Virus record (IMG/VR): IMGVR_UViG_3300040801_000816
Span: 1 to 30,121 of that record
Length of the DNA: 30,121 nt
Direction: 5' to 3' (one strand)
Source: a virus
The position numbers and the translations under genes are program-made. A model generated the notes under the pieces. The model was not told the origin of the DNA and ran no database searches. It worked only from the letters and a program-made list of their open reading frames with translations. Of the stretch, positions 15,636 through 24,240 are shown one piece after another. Numbering within the stretch: position 1 is the first letter of the stretch; every line of letters starts with the position of its first letter.

Positions 15636-17037
15636 TATTCACATTCTCCTTGGACGATTTCTTCCCAGTATTTTTCTTTCCAAATTTAGTATCAATCTTT
15701 TCATTAGAATCGTCACGGTTATTCATGTGATTAACAAATTGTGAACCATTCGATATATCAACAAGTCTCATATAATTATAATCGACTTTCACTGGGAAAC
15801 AACCACCATTTTTACTAAATCTTGATTTAGCAATGGTGATAAGCATTTCATTATCTTCTTCCATTTCTTTTGGACGAGCTAACGTAATAAGAACATCAGC
15901 AGTCTGAGCGATACCAATCGAATCAGAGATATCTTCCATACCAATAGTTTTCTGACCATATGATTGTCTGCCAGTCTGAGATGCTGTTAATACACATGCA
16001 TCAAACTCAAAAGATAATGCACGAAGTTCTTCACAAACAGTAACAATCTTACCATAAGCATTGTCTGAAAAAACTTTACCATTTGGGCGAACTAATTTTA
16101 GATAGTCAACAATAATGAAATCTGGTTTAAAATCTTTTTTCATTTCAAGATTTTTCAATAATGCACGAATGTCATTACTTGATATTTCATTTGGTGCATA
16201 TTCTTTGTAGATAAGTTTTCCTAGCTTATCTTTCTTCTTCAAAATATCACGCTTAGCAATGGCCTTCTTAATTGCATCTTGAGGTCTGATATTGATTTCT
16301 GTGATTGGAACATCAGCAAACTTTGCGTCAGTTCGTTGAGTAATATAATCTTCCCCCAATTCTAATGTTAAATATAAAACATTATAACCTTGAAGTGCTA
16401 AGGTTGAAGCTGCATCATTCAAACACAAAGTCTTACCAGTATTGGCTGGACCTGCATATACGAATAATGATTTTCTTCTATAGCCGCCACCAGTATATTC
16501 ATCTAGTGTTGGAAGACCAGTTGAGAATTTCTCAATAGAAATCTCGCAACGAGCCATACGTTCTTCTAGATCTTCAAAATAATCCAACCCAAGAGAATCA
16601 TCAAAGTTAACTTTGAATGCATTCTCCATAATTGAAACTACTTCTTCATGCTGATGACTTTCAATCTTTTCAACACATTGAATGATTGCATTCATAATTG
16701 TTCTAGTTTTGATAAACTTTTTAGTCTCATCATAAACCCAGTCATGAATTTCAGCCTCATCAATGTTAATGCTTAATGCAGCATCAAGAGTATCTTGAGC
16801 TTTCTTTTCTTCTTTATCGTCTCTACACACTTGTGCCAGACCTTTATCAGCCAAAACTTGTGCTGGTGGTGCTTTCATATATCGTCTATAATAGGCTATA
16901 ATAGCTTGTACCACTTTCTGGGTATTAACTGAAAATAAATTTGGGTTCAGTTTACCTGCGAAAGTTCTTATATAAACGTCTGATCTAAGTAAGTTTTGAA
17001 TAATATAAAATTCAATTTTATCTGCGTCAAAATCCAA
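15595..17037 (-). CDS. 41: Replicative DNA helicase (T4 gp41-like)
   Basis: A RecA-fold hexameric helicase of the DnaB type that unwinds DNA at the fork and joins primase gp61. Motifs: Walker A GPANTGKT, Walker B DFIIVDYL, and the ASQTG switch. The N-terminal IEFYIIQNLLRSDVY matches the start of T4 gp41 (475 residues). The start is a TTG at 17037 (480 residues), chosen because GGGAG lies nine bases upstream and a TTGCAT-N16-TATAAT promoter lies just before it. Upstream ATGs at 17079, 17082 and 17100 have no ribosome site, and a frame from 17151 would read through the uvsX terminator. The start is inferred; the identity is firm. Confidence 0.9.
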   Translation of the reverse strand: MDFDADKIEFYIIQNLLRSDVYIRTFAGKLNPNLFSVNTQKVVQAIIAYYRRYMKAPPAQVLADKGLAQVCRDDKEEKKAQDTLDAALSINIDEAEIHDWVYDETKKFIKTRTIMNAIIQCVEKIESHQHEEVVSIMENAFKVNFDDSLGLDYFEDLEERMARCEISIEKFSTGLPTLDEYTGGGYRRKSLFVYAGPANTGKTLCLNDAASTLALQGYNVLYLTLELGEDYITQRTDAKFADVPITEINIRPQDAIKKAIAKRDILKKKDKLGKLIYKEYAPNEISSNDIRALLKNLEMKKDFKPDFIIVDYLKLVRPNGKVFSDNAYGKIVTVCEELRALSFEFDACVLTASQTGRQSYGQKTIGMEDISDSIGIAQTADVLITLARPKEMEEDNEMLITIAKSRFSKNGGCFPVKVDYNYMRLVDISNGSQFVNHMNNRDDSNEKIDTKFGKKNTGKKSSKENVNNVEESENTKELDL

Positions 17038-17064
17038 TTTTGTGTTCTCCCATTTAACATAACC

Positions 17065-17091
17065 ATTATATCTTAACATCATTACGATGCA
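17065..17091 (-). promoter_or_regulatory. Promoter for the 41-33-59-32 group
   Basis: On the minus strand TTGCAT and TATAAT are separated by 16 bases, directly after the uvsX terminator. Predicted transcripts would begin just before the GGGAG ribosome site of the gene 41 TTG start. Confidence 0.5.
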
Positions 17092-17106
17092 AGAGTTCAT
17101 TATAAA

Positions 17107-17137
17107 GATTAAAAAACCCAGTCTTTTTAGACTGGGT
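17107..17137 (-). terminator. Intrinsic terminator after uvsX
   Basis: The minus strand carries a stem of about 12 pairs, AAAACCCAGTCT with AGACTGGGTTTT and a short A-rich loop, followed by more T. It begins a few bases after the uvsX stop codon. Confidence 0.88.
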
Positions 17138-17143
17138 TTTATC

Positions 17144-18328
17144 TTACTCAACAGTTTCTAATTCTTTTTCAACCTCTTCACCTGCACTCTCCTCTTCTTC
17201 ATCTAAGAGATAAAGTGATTCGTCTTCACCAGTGAATGTTGAATATTGATAAGATTCTTCAACTCTCTCATTGAGAGGTTTGATGATTGCTTTCCATATA
17301 TCTTTCGTATATAGATTCTTTTTCTGAACTTTCTTGATCTCATTACCATCATCATCTTTAATGGTATACCAAGCACCCTTCTGCTCTATGAATCCATGCT
17401 GTAATGCATCATCTAACATACCATAGAGAGGATTTACACCCCTCTTGAAGTCAATATACATATAACCACGATTTCCAAGAGGTACAAGTCGATTCTTGTC
17501 TGATGTTGCGATCACAATACTTGCCTCTTTCTTAACAATAGTTCTACCTTCAGAATCCTTACCATCAGTTTCTTTCAGAACTTTGTTCTGTAAGATAATG
17601 ATACCACTCGTTGCGTATACGAAACCTTCACCACCAGACATCTTAATTGTTGGAGCACCCATCATATTTTGGATTTCATATGTGTGATTGGTAACAATAA
17701 GTGGAATCTCATGCTCTGCACATTCCATTGTCAATACACGAGCACATGCTCTAAGCTCTTTAGCACGCTGACCCATATCTGCTGCTGACTTTTCGCTTTC
17801 AGTATCAGCCAATTCTTTTGTACCAACAAGCCCACCGATTGAGTCGCAAAACATAATCACTGGGATGTCTTTTGTGTCAGGGTCAGAACGCCATTCACGC
17901 ATAAACTTGACTGCTTGGTTTCTGAAATCTGAAATAGATTTAATTGGAATATGCATCATGATGTCAGGATCGACACCGAGATTACGAGCAAAGTTTGAAT
18001 CGATTGCATTTTCTGAATCGAAATAAACAACCTGCCAACCCTTCTTCTGGGCTTCTCTGGCAGTACTCATACAAATAAACGACTTACCAACACCAGATGG
18101 TCCAGCAAGTGCCATGATTCTATTGTTTGGAAATCCTTTAAAATAAGAGCCACTAATAACTCGGTTCAACGCATACGAACCTGTACTAATATAGTCACTA
18201 ATATTTGAAAGACGAGATTCAGTTAAAACTGATGCTAGTTTATTTGTTTGTTGAAACTTTTTAATGAACTTAGATGCTCTATCTTTTTGTTGATCTAATT
18301 CATTTACCTCTTTTTTACTTTTTGCCAT
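17144..18328 (-). CDS. uvsX: Recombinase UvsX (RecA-like)
   Basis: A 394-residue RecA-family strand-exchange protein; T4 UvsX is 391 residues. It shows Walker A GPSGVGKS at 76-83, FDSENAIDSNFARNLG after it, the Walker B-like VIMFCDSIGGLVG, and the TNHTYEIQ segment resembling the RecA L2 region, with a strongly acidic C-terminal tail. It supports recombination-dependent replication and repair in T4-type phages. It ends at a clear intrinsic terminator and is preceded by a 57-residue gene in the same transcript. Confidence 0.94.
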   Translation of the reverse strand: MAKSKKEVNELDQQKDRASKFIKKFQQTNKLASVLTESRLSNISDYISTGSYALNRVISGSYFKGFPNNRIMALAGPSGVGKSFICMSTAREAQKKGWQVVYFDSENAIDSNFARNLGVDPDIMMHIPIKSISDFRNQAVKFMREWRSDPDTKDIPVIMFCDSIGGLVGTKELADTESEKSAADMGQRAKELRACARVLTMECAEHEIPLIVTNHTYEIQNMMGAPTIKMSGGEGFVYATSGIIILQNKVLKETDGKDSEGRTIVKKEASIVIATSDKNRLVPLGNRGYMYIDFKRGVNPLYGMLDDALQHGFIEQKGAWYTIKDDDGNEIKKVQKKNLYTKDIWKAIIKPLNERVEESYQYSTFTGEDESLYLLDEEEESAGEEVEKELETVE

Positions 18329-18333
18329 TTGAA

Positions 18334-18507
18334 TTACTCCTTACTTGCATTACTTTGTAGATACTGTGATATTACTTCATCTAAAAATATTACTAAACTT
18401 TCATCATCGATTTTGGAACTGTCACTATCTAAAATAACTTTTCCTTCTTCGATTCTGATTACACCTAAAACTTGTGGATACTTATGAAAAATCTCTTGCG
18501 AGTCCAT
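18334..18507 (-). CDS. Small 57-residue protein ahead of uvsX
   Basis: Starts MDSQEIFHKYPQVLG and ends SNASKE; no family is recognised. The ATG follows AGGAG at a normal distance and lies 25 bases after an extended -10 promoter, so expression is likely. It is acidic and amphipathic. It ends five bases before the uvsX start, and its last codons supply the uvsX GGAG ribosome site, which suggests coupling. Confidence 0.7.
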   Translation of the reverse strand: MDSQEIFHKYPQVLGVIRIEEGKVILDSDSSKIDDESLVIFLDEVISQYLQSNASKE

Positions 18508-18532
18508 TATATTTATCTCCTATTTAGCCTTT

Positions 18533-18538
18533 ATTATA
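18533..18538 (-). promoter_or_regulatory. Extended -10 promoter for the uvsX group
   Basis: The minus strand reads TTTGTGGTATAATAA, a TGnTATAAT extended -10, just after the DNA polymerase stop and 25 bases before the small gene. No clear -35 is present. Confidence 0.6.
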
Positions 18539-18556
18539 CCACAAAGTTCAGCAAGT

Positions 18557-21175
18557 TCACCCAAACATATCTTCAATATCTTCAGTGTCAAAACTTGGCA
18601 ATTGCCAGTTCAAAATACTATAAAACACCTTTAGTGGCTCTACCCAAACTTTCTGTGCCATTTTGTCAACATCAATTATGACACCAAATTCTTTAGGCAA
18701 CGTACCTTTCCAAGATATGACATCATGTGCATAATCCATGAAGCTTTGACAATTTTTAATATACACGACTTTTACTTTGTCACCTTCATAAATGGATTCA
18801 TAATCATTTTCAATCCCTGCACGCTTTAATAATGCATTGTATCCAATACACCCTTTAATATGGAATGGAGTTCCTTTAATTGGTTCGCCATCTAATCCAG
18901 TCCATTTGGCAATATTGTTCGCACTACTATTTTTAGCAATATCATTCGCTTCACTGCTTACCATCTCAGTGTAAATAGCCTTTACATAATCATTGGTTTT
19001 CTTCTTATCTTGTGTCTGAAGTAATACTTTATAGAATTCAATCAATTTCTCACGAGTCTTTTCTGGAGTGCTTGATCGAACTGCTTCTAAACCTTTGACT
19101 TCAATTTCATGATCACTTCCAGGATGCACTGGACCATCTTCCCCAATAATCACCCACGCCACATAACGCTTCTTGGCAATGAATATGCCACGGCGAGCAA
19201 CCATTTCACGCTTAAACACAATCATGCATTCTGGACAATTCATGGCTTTAAGAGCTAGCTTCTTTTCAGCAGCATCAATTACTTTCACGAAGATTGGAGA
19301 AATCTTTTCATCCAAGAACTTCGCAGCTTTCTGTGTATCATCAAAATCTTTGTACCCAAAGCTTTCAAGCACTGCACCAGCATGAGTATATAGTGAGTCA
19401 GTATCACCGTAGACGACTGTATTAGGAATAGGTTTAGCACCAACCTTAGTTCCAGGTCCAGATTCAGCCCATTTTTCCCTAAAGAAATCATCAACTGAAT
19501 CCATGGCAGTCTTAATTACTTCTTGTCCAGTTGCAGTTACAGCTAATGCATTATCTTTATCGTAGAAACGAGAATAGATGGTCCCAACATACCCATAAAC
19601 TGAGTTAATCAAGATCTTATAGTTTTGTTGAAGCATCTTGTTAAGACGCTCACCATCAACATCACCTTCTTCGTGACACTTAAACTGAAGTTTCTTATGT
19701 GTCTGACGATTATCAAACCATTCTTTAACGAAACGAGAAATAATTCCAGGTTTATCATGTCGATATACTGCCCCATTAGAGGCAATCGAATAATTATTAT
19801 CTTTGATTTCAGTTACCATGTCAGAAACAGTCATACCATCGTCAGTAGCTTCAACATTCTTTTCCCATGTCTCAACTTCTTCACCAGACAAGATTAATTT
19901 AATAATCTCTGTTGCTTTTCTGTTGCACTTATAAACTTTTGTTTCTGGAGAAATGTTGTGTTGCATCATAATCGATGGATATAGAGACGTTGCATCGTAA
20001 GAAATAATCCAATCCCAACAACCAACTCTCGGATCTTTAACAAATGCACCATCATATTCTGAGTCCTCACTTGGATCTGAGTCAGGAACGATAATTTTAT
20101 CCAACATCAAGCGAGATATAAATGCTCCATCAAGAACACGCACTGTTTTCTGGAATTGTTCAAATGGAACACGACAGTTATAGCAAATACCAAACATCAT
20201 ATCCATAAAACCAAGCTTCTGATCCAAGCGAACCAGAAGACCAACGTCTTGGATGTTATATTCAACATAACGTTGCCAGTTATTATTATACAATTCTTTT
20301 ATTGAACCTGTATACGCTAGCTTCTTTTCATCAATTTCAACTTTAGCGATATAATCAAGCTTGTATGATGATTGTTCAACTGGTCGATATTTCTTATACA
20401 AATCAATATAATCAATTAAGTTAATACCTGCAATTTCATATACTTCTTGTTCACGACCAAATCGAAGTTTCTTGGTAACAGATTTGATAAACCCAATTGG
20501 AGACAATTGATTAGTTTTCTTTTCTCCTAAAAGTTTATATCCACGATTAATGATATATGGAATATCGAATAAATTACTATTCCAACCAGAAATCACATCT
20601 GGATGTGTTTTCTTGACAAAACCAATAAAAGTTTCAATGAGTTCTTCTTCTGTATCAAAGCATTTCACCCAGTCTTTATCAGAAAGAACTTGATTTCCAT
20701 CTTCATCAACATAATTTCTATCAAATTCTTTCTCTGCAAAAACAAAATAACGTTGATACTTAGTCGAGTATACTGTAATTACAGTAATAGGCCAAGCAGC
20801 GTCTTCTGCTTTTGGGAACCCTTTCTCAGAGTGAACTTCAATATCCAAAAAGTGAATATCAAATTTTGGCTTTTCAAAATCTACACCAGACCATTTATCA
20901 AGTAAATATCTATTTTCAACATCAATATCAGATTCATATAAGTTTCTACCTGCAGCTTTATACATCTCTTTAGCTTCACGCATTTTCCCATACGTCTCAA
21001 AAGTCTTTCTTTTAACATTATTTCCAAATATACTCTTGTACTCAGATTCTTCATCAGTTGGGATATAGAAATAAAGTGGTGCAGAGTCTTTAATATAGAC
21101 CTTTTCACCATTTTCATTATATTCCCAACAATGAATCGTATTACTGTTTCTTGAATAATAAGTAGAACTATACAT
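18557..21175 (-). CDS. 43: DNA polymerase (T4 gp43-like, family B)
   Basis: The 872-residue replicative polymerase (T4 gp43, 898). Exonuclease motifs: FLDIEVHSE with Asp111/Glu113 (T4 Asp112/Glu114), WNSNLFDIPYI, and YNIQDVGLL. Polymerase motifs: A, DATSLYPSIM; B, KILINSVYGYVG; C, YGDTDSLY. The last eight residues, EDIEDMFG, correspond to the C-terminal peptide with which T4/RB69 polymerase binds clamp gp45, and recur at the end of two modification enzymes in this window. It lies downstream of dut; no promoter was seen in its short leader, which has a GGAG ribosome site. Confidence 0.97.
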   Translation of the reverse strand: MYSSTYYSRNSNTIHCWEYNENGEKVYIKDSAPLYFYIPTDEESEYKSIFGNNVKRKTFETYGKMREAKEMYKAAGRNLYESDIDVENRYLLDKWSGVDFEKPKFDIHFLDIEVHSEKGFPKAEDAAWPITVITVYSTKYQRYFVFAEKEFDRNYVDEDGNQVLSDKDWVKCFDTEEELIETFIGFVKKTHPDVISGWNSNLFDIPYIINRGYKLLGEKKTNQLSPIGFIKSVTKKLRFGREQEVYEIAGINLIDYIDLYKKYRPVEQSSYKLDYIAKVEIDEKKLAYTGSIKELYNNNWQRYVEYNIQDVGLLVRLDQKLGFMDMMFGICYNCRVPFEQFQKTVRVLDGAFISRLMLDKIIVPDSDPSEDSEYDGAFVKDPRVGCWDWIISYDATSLYPSIMMQHNISPETKVYKCNRKATEIIKLILSGEEVETWEKNVEATDDGMTVSDMVTEIKDNNYSIASNGAVYRHDKPGIISRFVKEWFDNRQTHKKLQFKCHEEGDVDGERLNKMLQQNYKILINSVYGYVGTIYSRFYDKDNALAVTATGQEVIKTAMDSVDDFFREKWAESGPGTKVGAKPIPNTVVYGDTDSLYTHAGAVLESFGYKDFDDTQKAAKFLDEKISPIFVKVIDAAEKKLALKAMNCPECMIVFKREMVARRGIFIAKKRYVAWVIIGEDGPVHPGSDHEIEVKGLEAVRSSTPEKTREKLIEFYKVLLQTQDKKKTNDYVKAIYTEMVSSEANDIAKNSSANNIAKWTGLDGEPIKGTPFHIKGCIGYNALLKRAGIENDYESIYEGDKVKVVYIKNCQSFMDYAHDVISWKGTLPKEFGVIIDVDKMAQKVWVEPLKVFYSILNWQLPSFDTEDIEDMFG

Positions 21176-21197
21176 TAAATCTCTTCTCCGTTATATT

Positions 21198-21674
21198 TTA
21201 CTGTCCTGTTGATCCAAGTCCAGCATCGCCTCTAATTTCATTTGTTGGCTTGTTTTCCAATTGAACTAAAGAAGTAATTGGAACTTCTTTTAGCACCATC
21301 TGTGCAATCTTATCACCCTCTTCAAGTGTAACAGGCTCTTTGGATGAGTTGTATAGAATTACCATAATTTCACCCGTATAGTCTGCATCGATTGTTCCAG
21401 GGGTATTCAATACAGTTAGACCTTTCTTAGCAGCATTTCCAGATCGTGGTCGAATCTGTGCTTCCCATCCAGGCATCAACTTTAAGTGAACCCCAGTGTG
21501 ACAAATCCATCGATCCCCAGGCCCAATAACAAGCCCACATGGCTTGACGAGGTCTGTCTCAGCATCGAATGCTAAAAACAAATCAAATCCAGCATCATAA
21601 ACATGAGCTTTTTCTGGGAGCCTTGCTTTTGGATAGTCTATAATATTAAGCCAACATCCGAATTCTCTGATCAT
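21198..21674 (-). CDS. dut: dUTP diphosphatase
   Basis: A 158-residue trimeric-type dUTPase that hydrolyses dUTP to dUMP, keeping uracil out of DNA and supplying thymidylate synthesis. All five family motifs are present: AGFDLFLAF, RPRSGNAAKKG, NTPGTIDADYTGEI, GDKIAQMVL, and the C-terminal RGDAGLGSTG. Its ATG overlaps the preceding stop by one base (TGATG). T4 itself uses a different enzyme (gp56), so this is a common but non-T4 solution. Confidence 0.95.
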   Translation of the reverse strand: MIREFGCWLNIIDYPKARLPEKAHVYDAGFDLFLAFDAETDLVKPCGLVIGPGDRWICHTGVHLKLMPGWEAQIRPRSGNAAKKGLTVLNTPGTIDADYTGEIMVILYNSSKEPVTLEEGDKIAQMVLKEVPITSLVQLENKPTNEIRGDAGLGSTGQ

Positions 21675-22096
21675 CAGTCAATCTCCAAGTCTGAAAAATC
21701 TGGAACTTCTTCTGATAAATCAGAGTCTGGCTCAAGATCATCGTCATGAGTATGAACTTCTCTTCTAACGTCAAGAAGTTCATCTTCAACATCATCATCA
21801 TCAGGGGTCATAATAGAAGATGACATTGGTGTAGTTTCATCTTCTTCACTTGGCTCTTGGATACCAATTTCTTCAGCGAGTGCTTCACAAACCCCATCTG
21901 GACTCAGTGACATAAGCTTCAAATACTTCTTAAACTCATCTGGACTTAATGGACCACAGAGAGACGGAGCACCGCGACCCGTTCCAAGCTTACGGAACTC
22001 TCGGATATCAACGTCAACTTCACCATCGTCCCAGACTACAGCTTTAATTTGAAATGCTTTCTTTGGCTTTTCTTCTTTATCTTCATCACTCATCAT
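21674..22096 (-). CDS. Hypothetical acidic protein
   Basis: No family is recognised in this 140-residue protein. The first 70 residues look folded (FQIKAVVWDDGEVDVDIREF, then GPLSPDEFKKYLKLMSLSPD), and the remainder is a long Asp/Glu/Ser-rich tail ending SDLEID. The ATG pair at 22096/22093 follows AAAGGAG; either may be used. It has its own extended -10 promoter and is coupled to dut. Confidence 0.7.
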   Translation of the reverse strand: MMSDEDKEEKPKKAFQIKAVVWDDGEVDVDIREFRKLGTGRGAPSLCGPLSPDEFKKYLKLMSLSPDGVCEALAEEIGIQEPSEEDETTPMSSSIMTPDDDDVEDELLDVRREVHTHDDDLEPDSDLSEEVPDFSDLEID

Positions 22097-22131
22097 TTAC
22101 TCCTTTAAAATGATATCATTTGTGACCAACT

Positions 22132-22137
22132 ATTATA
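22132..22137 (-). promoter_or_regulatory. Extended -10 promoter for the acidic protein, dut and polymerase
   Basis: The minus strand reads CTTGTTATAATAG (TGnTATAAT), with TTGCAC 17 bases upstream as a partial -35. It lies about 35 bases before the ATG. A short inverted repeat, ACAAG with CTTGT, overlaps the spacer. Confidence 0.6.
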
Positions 22138-22161
22138 ACAAGCTACTTGTTGAGGTGCAAT

Positions 22162-22446
22162 TTATTTTTGTTTGGATACCCACTTAGAATGTTTCATAAT
22201 TGCAGGATCATTTATAATTTTTTCAGATGTATTAAATTCTTTTCCAAGGGTTTTTTCATCATATAGATCGTGTATTCCGCTATGACACATTCTGCAAATA
22301 TTCATTCCATCATTTAATTGATCTTTTGTGAAGTTTTTCTTATACCATTTTTTACTATGTAAAGTTTTTGGTATTAAATGATGAAATGTTAATTTAATTT
22401 CTCTTTTGCATAATGGACAGACTCCATATTTTTCACGACAACCCAT
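22162..22446 (-). CDS. HNH endonuclease-like protein
   Basis: A 94-residue protein with the HNH layout: CPLC near residue 10, the catalytic FHHLIPK with paired histidines at about 22-23, then NICRMCHSGIHDLYD with the second cysteine pair and a C-terminal histidine. HNH proteins cut DNA with one metal ion. The start at 22446 has GAGAGG seven bases upstream; a TTG at 22452 is less likely. It overlaps the PD-(D/E)XK gene by 14 bases and is on the same strand as its neighbours, unlike the two homing genes. It may be part of a two-nuclease module, or a free-standing HNH element. Confidence 0.8.
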   Translation of the reverse strand: MGCREKYGVCPLCKREIKLTFHHLIPKTLHSKKWYKKNFTKDQLNDGMNICRMCHSGIHDLYDEKTLGKEFNTSEKIINDPAIMKHSKWVSKQK

Positions 22447-23104
22447 TATCAAGCCTCTCTTTTATAATTTTACGCAAATTTTTTGCATGATTAGAATCTA
22501 TACGAATCCAGTCTTTGTAATATTCTTTTGGTATCTTTGGATTATTCAAAGACGCACCACGATAAAGATAAGTTCTATTATGTTCTTTGAACATTTCTAA
22601 CATTCTATTACATGTATATCCATTTGGGTGGTCTTTTAATTCTTCATATTGTTTGACAGAATAAAGCTTTTTCATAACAAAACGTGCTTCTTCCATGGTG
22701 TAGTATTTCTTTCTTCCAAATGTAGCATGGACCATCTTTTTATCGATTCGATCAACCAGCATATCTGATATACTTAAACCCCTTCGAATATCATTCTCCC
22801 AAAAATCTAACCAGTCTTTCATTTGTTCAGGAGAACCATATACACAATGATTCAAAGTGGCATCTTTATTATAAATTCCTATAATCCAATGTTGATGTCG
22901 CCATTTATTAATATGATCTAATGCTAAAGGAGATGCTGAAGATACTGAACCAGTAGTGGTGGATTTAATTTCAAAATCAAACACATTTTTTCTATATCGA
23001 AGTCGGGCATCTATCCCAATACGATTATGATTCGTTTTTTTCAGACGAAATAATTTAGTAAGTTCAGCTTCACGTTCGTTATCTTGAATCTCTACTATGT
23101 CCAT
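22433..23104 (-). CDS. Restriction-type PD-(D/E)XK nuclease
   Basis: A 223-residue protein whose first 80 residues carry a PD-(D/E)XK core like that of type II restriction enzymes: Asp32 in GIDARLRY, then 12 residues on FEIKSTTTGSVSSAS with Glu45 and Lys47, then HINKWRHQHWIIGIY. The C-terminal half (about 100-223) is a basic, helical region that may recognise DNA. No methyltransferase is encoded in the window. In a phage whose own DNA carries modified bases, such an enzyme could degrade unmodified host DNA; that is inference. A TGnTATAAT element ends seven bases before the ATG, with no clear ribosome site, so the transcript may be leaderless. Confidence 0.72.
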   Translation of the reverse strand: MDIVEIQDNEREAELTKLFRLKKTNHNRIGIDARLRYRKNVFDFEIKSTTTGSVSSASPLALDHINKWRHQHWIIGIYNKDATLNHCVYGSPEQMKDWLDFWENDIRRGLSISDMLVDRIDKKMVHATFGRKKYYTMEEARFVMKKLYSVKQYEELKDHPNGYTCNRMLEMFKEHNRTYLYRGASLNNPKIPKEYYKDWIRIDSNHAKNLRKIIKERLDNGLS

Positions 23105-23111
23105 CCATAGT

Positions 23112-23117
23112 ATTATA
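23112..23117 (-). promoter_or_regulatory. Extended -10 promoter for the PD-(D/E)XK gene
   Basis: The minus strand reads CTTGCTATAATAC, a TGnTATAAT extended -10, in the 27-base gap before the nuclease gene. The ATG is seven bases beyond the hexamer, so any transcript would start at or next to the start codon. Confidence 0.5.
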
Positions 23118-23131
23118 GCAAGCCGTAAAGT

Positions 23132-23461
23132 TTATCCAGCTACTTTTTCTTTTGCCTTTTTGAAGTCTTCCATTTTTTCTCTTTGTTTTTGATCTTCAAT
23201 GACTTCTTTGGCTACTTCTTCTCTCATAATTCCAGCAGCTTTCAATGCTTTTTGTTTCTTTCTTTCTAAATGTTCTTGGAGTACAACTCTACGTCTTACT
23301 TCTGGAATGGATCGAACAATTCTTGCAATTTCAACAAAACACTGAGCAGATTGCTCATGTTTTTCTTTCCCTAAGCGTCTTAATGCTTCAGTTAAAGTTT
23401 TTTCAATTGCATCATTGCAATCAGTCTCAGTCCAATTTCTTGGTACTTTATGGTAAGCCAT
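23132..23461 (-). CDS. Hypothetical helical protein
   Basis: No family is recognised. This 109-residue protein is Lys/Glu/Arg-rich and probably forms long helices, with a likely coiled coil in the C-terminal half (VVLQEHLERKKQKALKAAG). It begins two bases after the glycosyltransferase stop and so belongs to the same operon. Confidence 0.7.
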   Translation of the reverse strand: MAYHKVPRNWTETDCNDAIEKTLTEALRRLGKEKHEQSAQCFVEIARIVRSIPEVRRRVVLQEHLERKKQKALKAAGIMREEVAKEVIEDQKQREKMEDFKKAKEKVAG

Positions 23462-23463
23462 GG

Positions 23464-24228
23464 TTAATCTCCAAACATATCTTCAATATTGTCCAGCGAC
23501 TCGTCTTTCTTTTTTGTTGGACGAGTCTGCATGTGGAATGGTAGGGTTTTTCTACCATACCAATTTCTTAAACATTTCACATCATCTCCGAGATCATGAC
23601 GATGATGTGGGAGGTGAATCACATGTGTAATGTAAGTGTCCAAGAAAATCATTTCATCAGACATTTCCCCCCATTTTTCAGCCCATCTACTTCTGAACTT
23701 AATATCAGCTAGAGCAGAGGTGATTTCTTCTGGATAGATCGCATCACGATCAGTTATCCTAGAACTACCAATGTTAAACAGTTGGAAGAATCCACTCGCA
23801 TAACATGGATCTTTTTTGGACATTTTGATATCTATTCCTTTTTCCCATAACAAGAAATCATCATAGTATCTAATTTTTAATCGTTTTGTACCGTGAATAC
23901 ATTCTGGATTTAATTCTTCTTTTTCAATTAAATCTCTGAAATTATCTTGCAGTATAATGTCTGCATCAAATGTACATAACCAATCTGAACGAGACATAGT
24001 ATTCCACCCATCATTCAGAGCTTTACCTTTATTAAATTTAGCATCATCTTCGTATAAGCGATCAGATATAACATATCGTACACCATTGTCATCACAAACT
24101 TTTTTAGTTTCTTCATCACGATCTACAGTGACAATTGCGATATCATCGAAATAATCTTTATTTCGTGGAAGAGTGTGCTCAAGATAATCTGCATAATCTA
24201 CACATACAAGACATGCTTCTATTTTCAT
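23464..24228 (-). CDS. Family-2 (GT-A) glycosyltransferase with clamp-binding-like tail
   Basis: A 254-residue GT-A fold enzyme that would move a sugar from a nucleotide sugar to an acceptor. The N-terminal half shows the usual pattern: IEACLVCVDYADYLEHTL, then IAIVTVDRDEE, NKGKALNDGW, and a metal-binding DxD at Asp88-Ala-Asp90 in CTFDADIIL. The C-terminal region is His/Arg-rich (HVIHLPHHRHDLGDD) and the protein ends SLDNIEDMFGD, nearly the tail of DNA polymerase. T4 alpha-glucosyltransferase, which modifies phage DNA, is reported to bind clamp gp45, so a DNA-directed role is plausible. It sits in the deazaguanine operon. Donor sugar is unknown; dTDP-sugars from the Rml genes are a candidate. 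Confidence 0.82.
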   Translation of the reverse strand: MKIEACLVCVDYADYLEHTLPRNKDYFDDIAIVTVDRDEETKKVCDDNGVRYVISDRLYEDDAKFNKGKALNDGWNTMSRSDWLCTFDADIILQDNFRDLIEKEELNPECIHGTKRLKIRYYDDFLLWEKGIDIKMSKKDPCYASGFFQLFNIGSSRITDRDAIYPEEITSALADIKFRSRWAEKWGEMSDEMIFLDTYITHVIHLPHHRHDLGDDVKCLRNWYGRKTLPFHMQTRPTKKKDESLDNIEDMFGD

Positions 24229-24240
24229 TTTAGCCCCCTT

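Noticed and set aside
17038-17151. N-terminal extension of gp41 beginning at 17151
   Set aside because: It would translate the uvsX terminator hairpin and has no match in T4 gp41.
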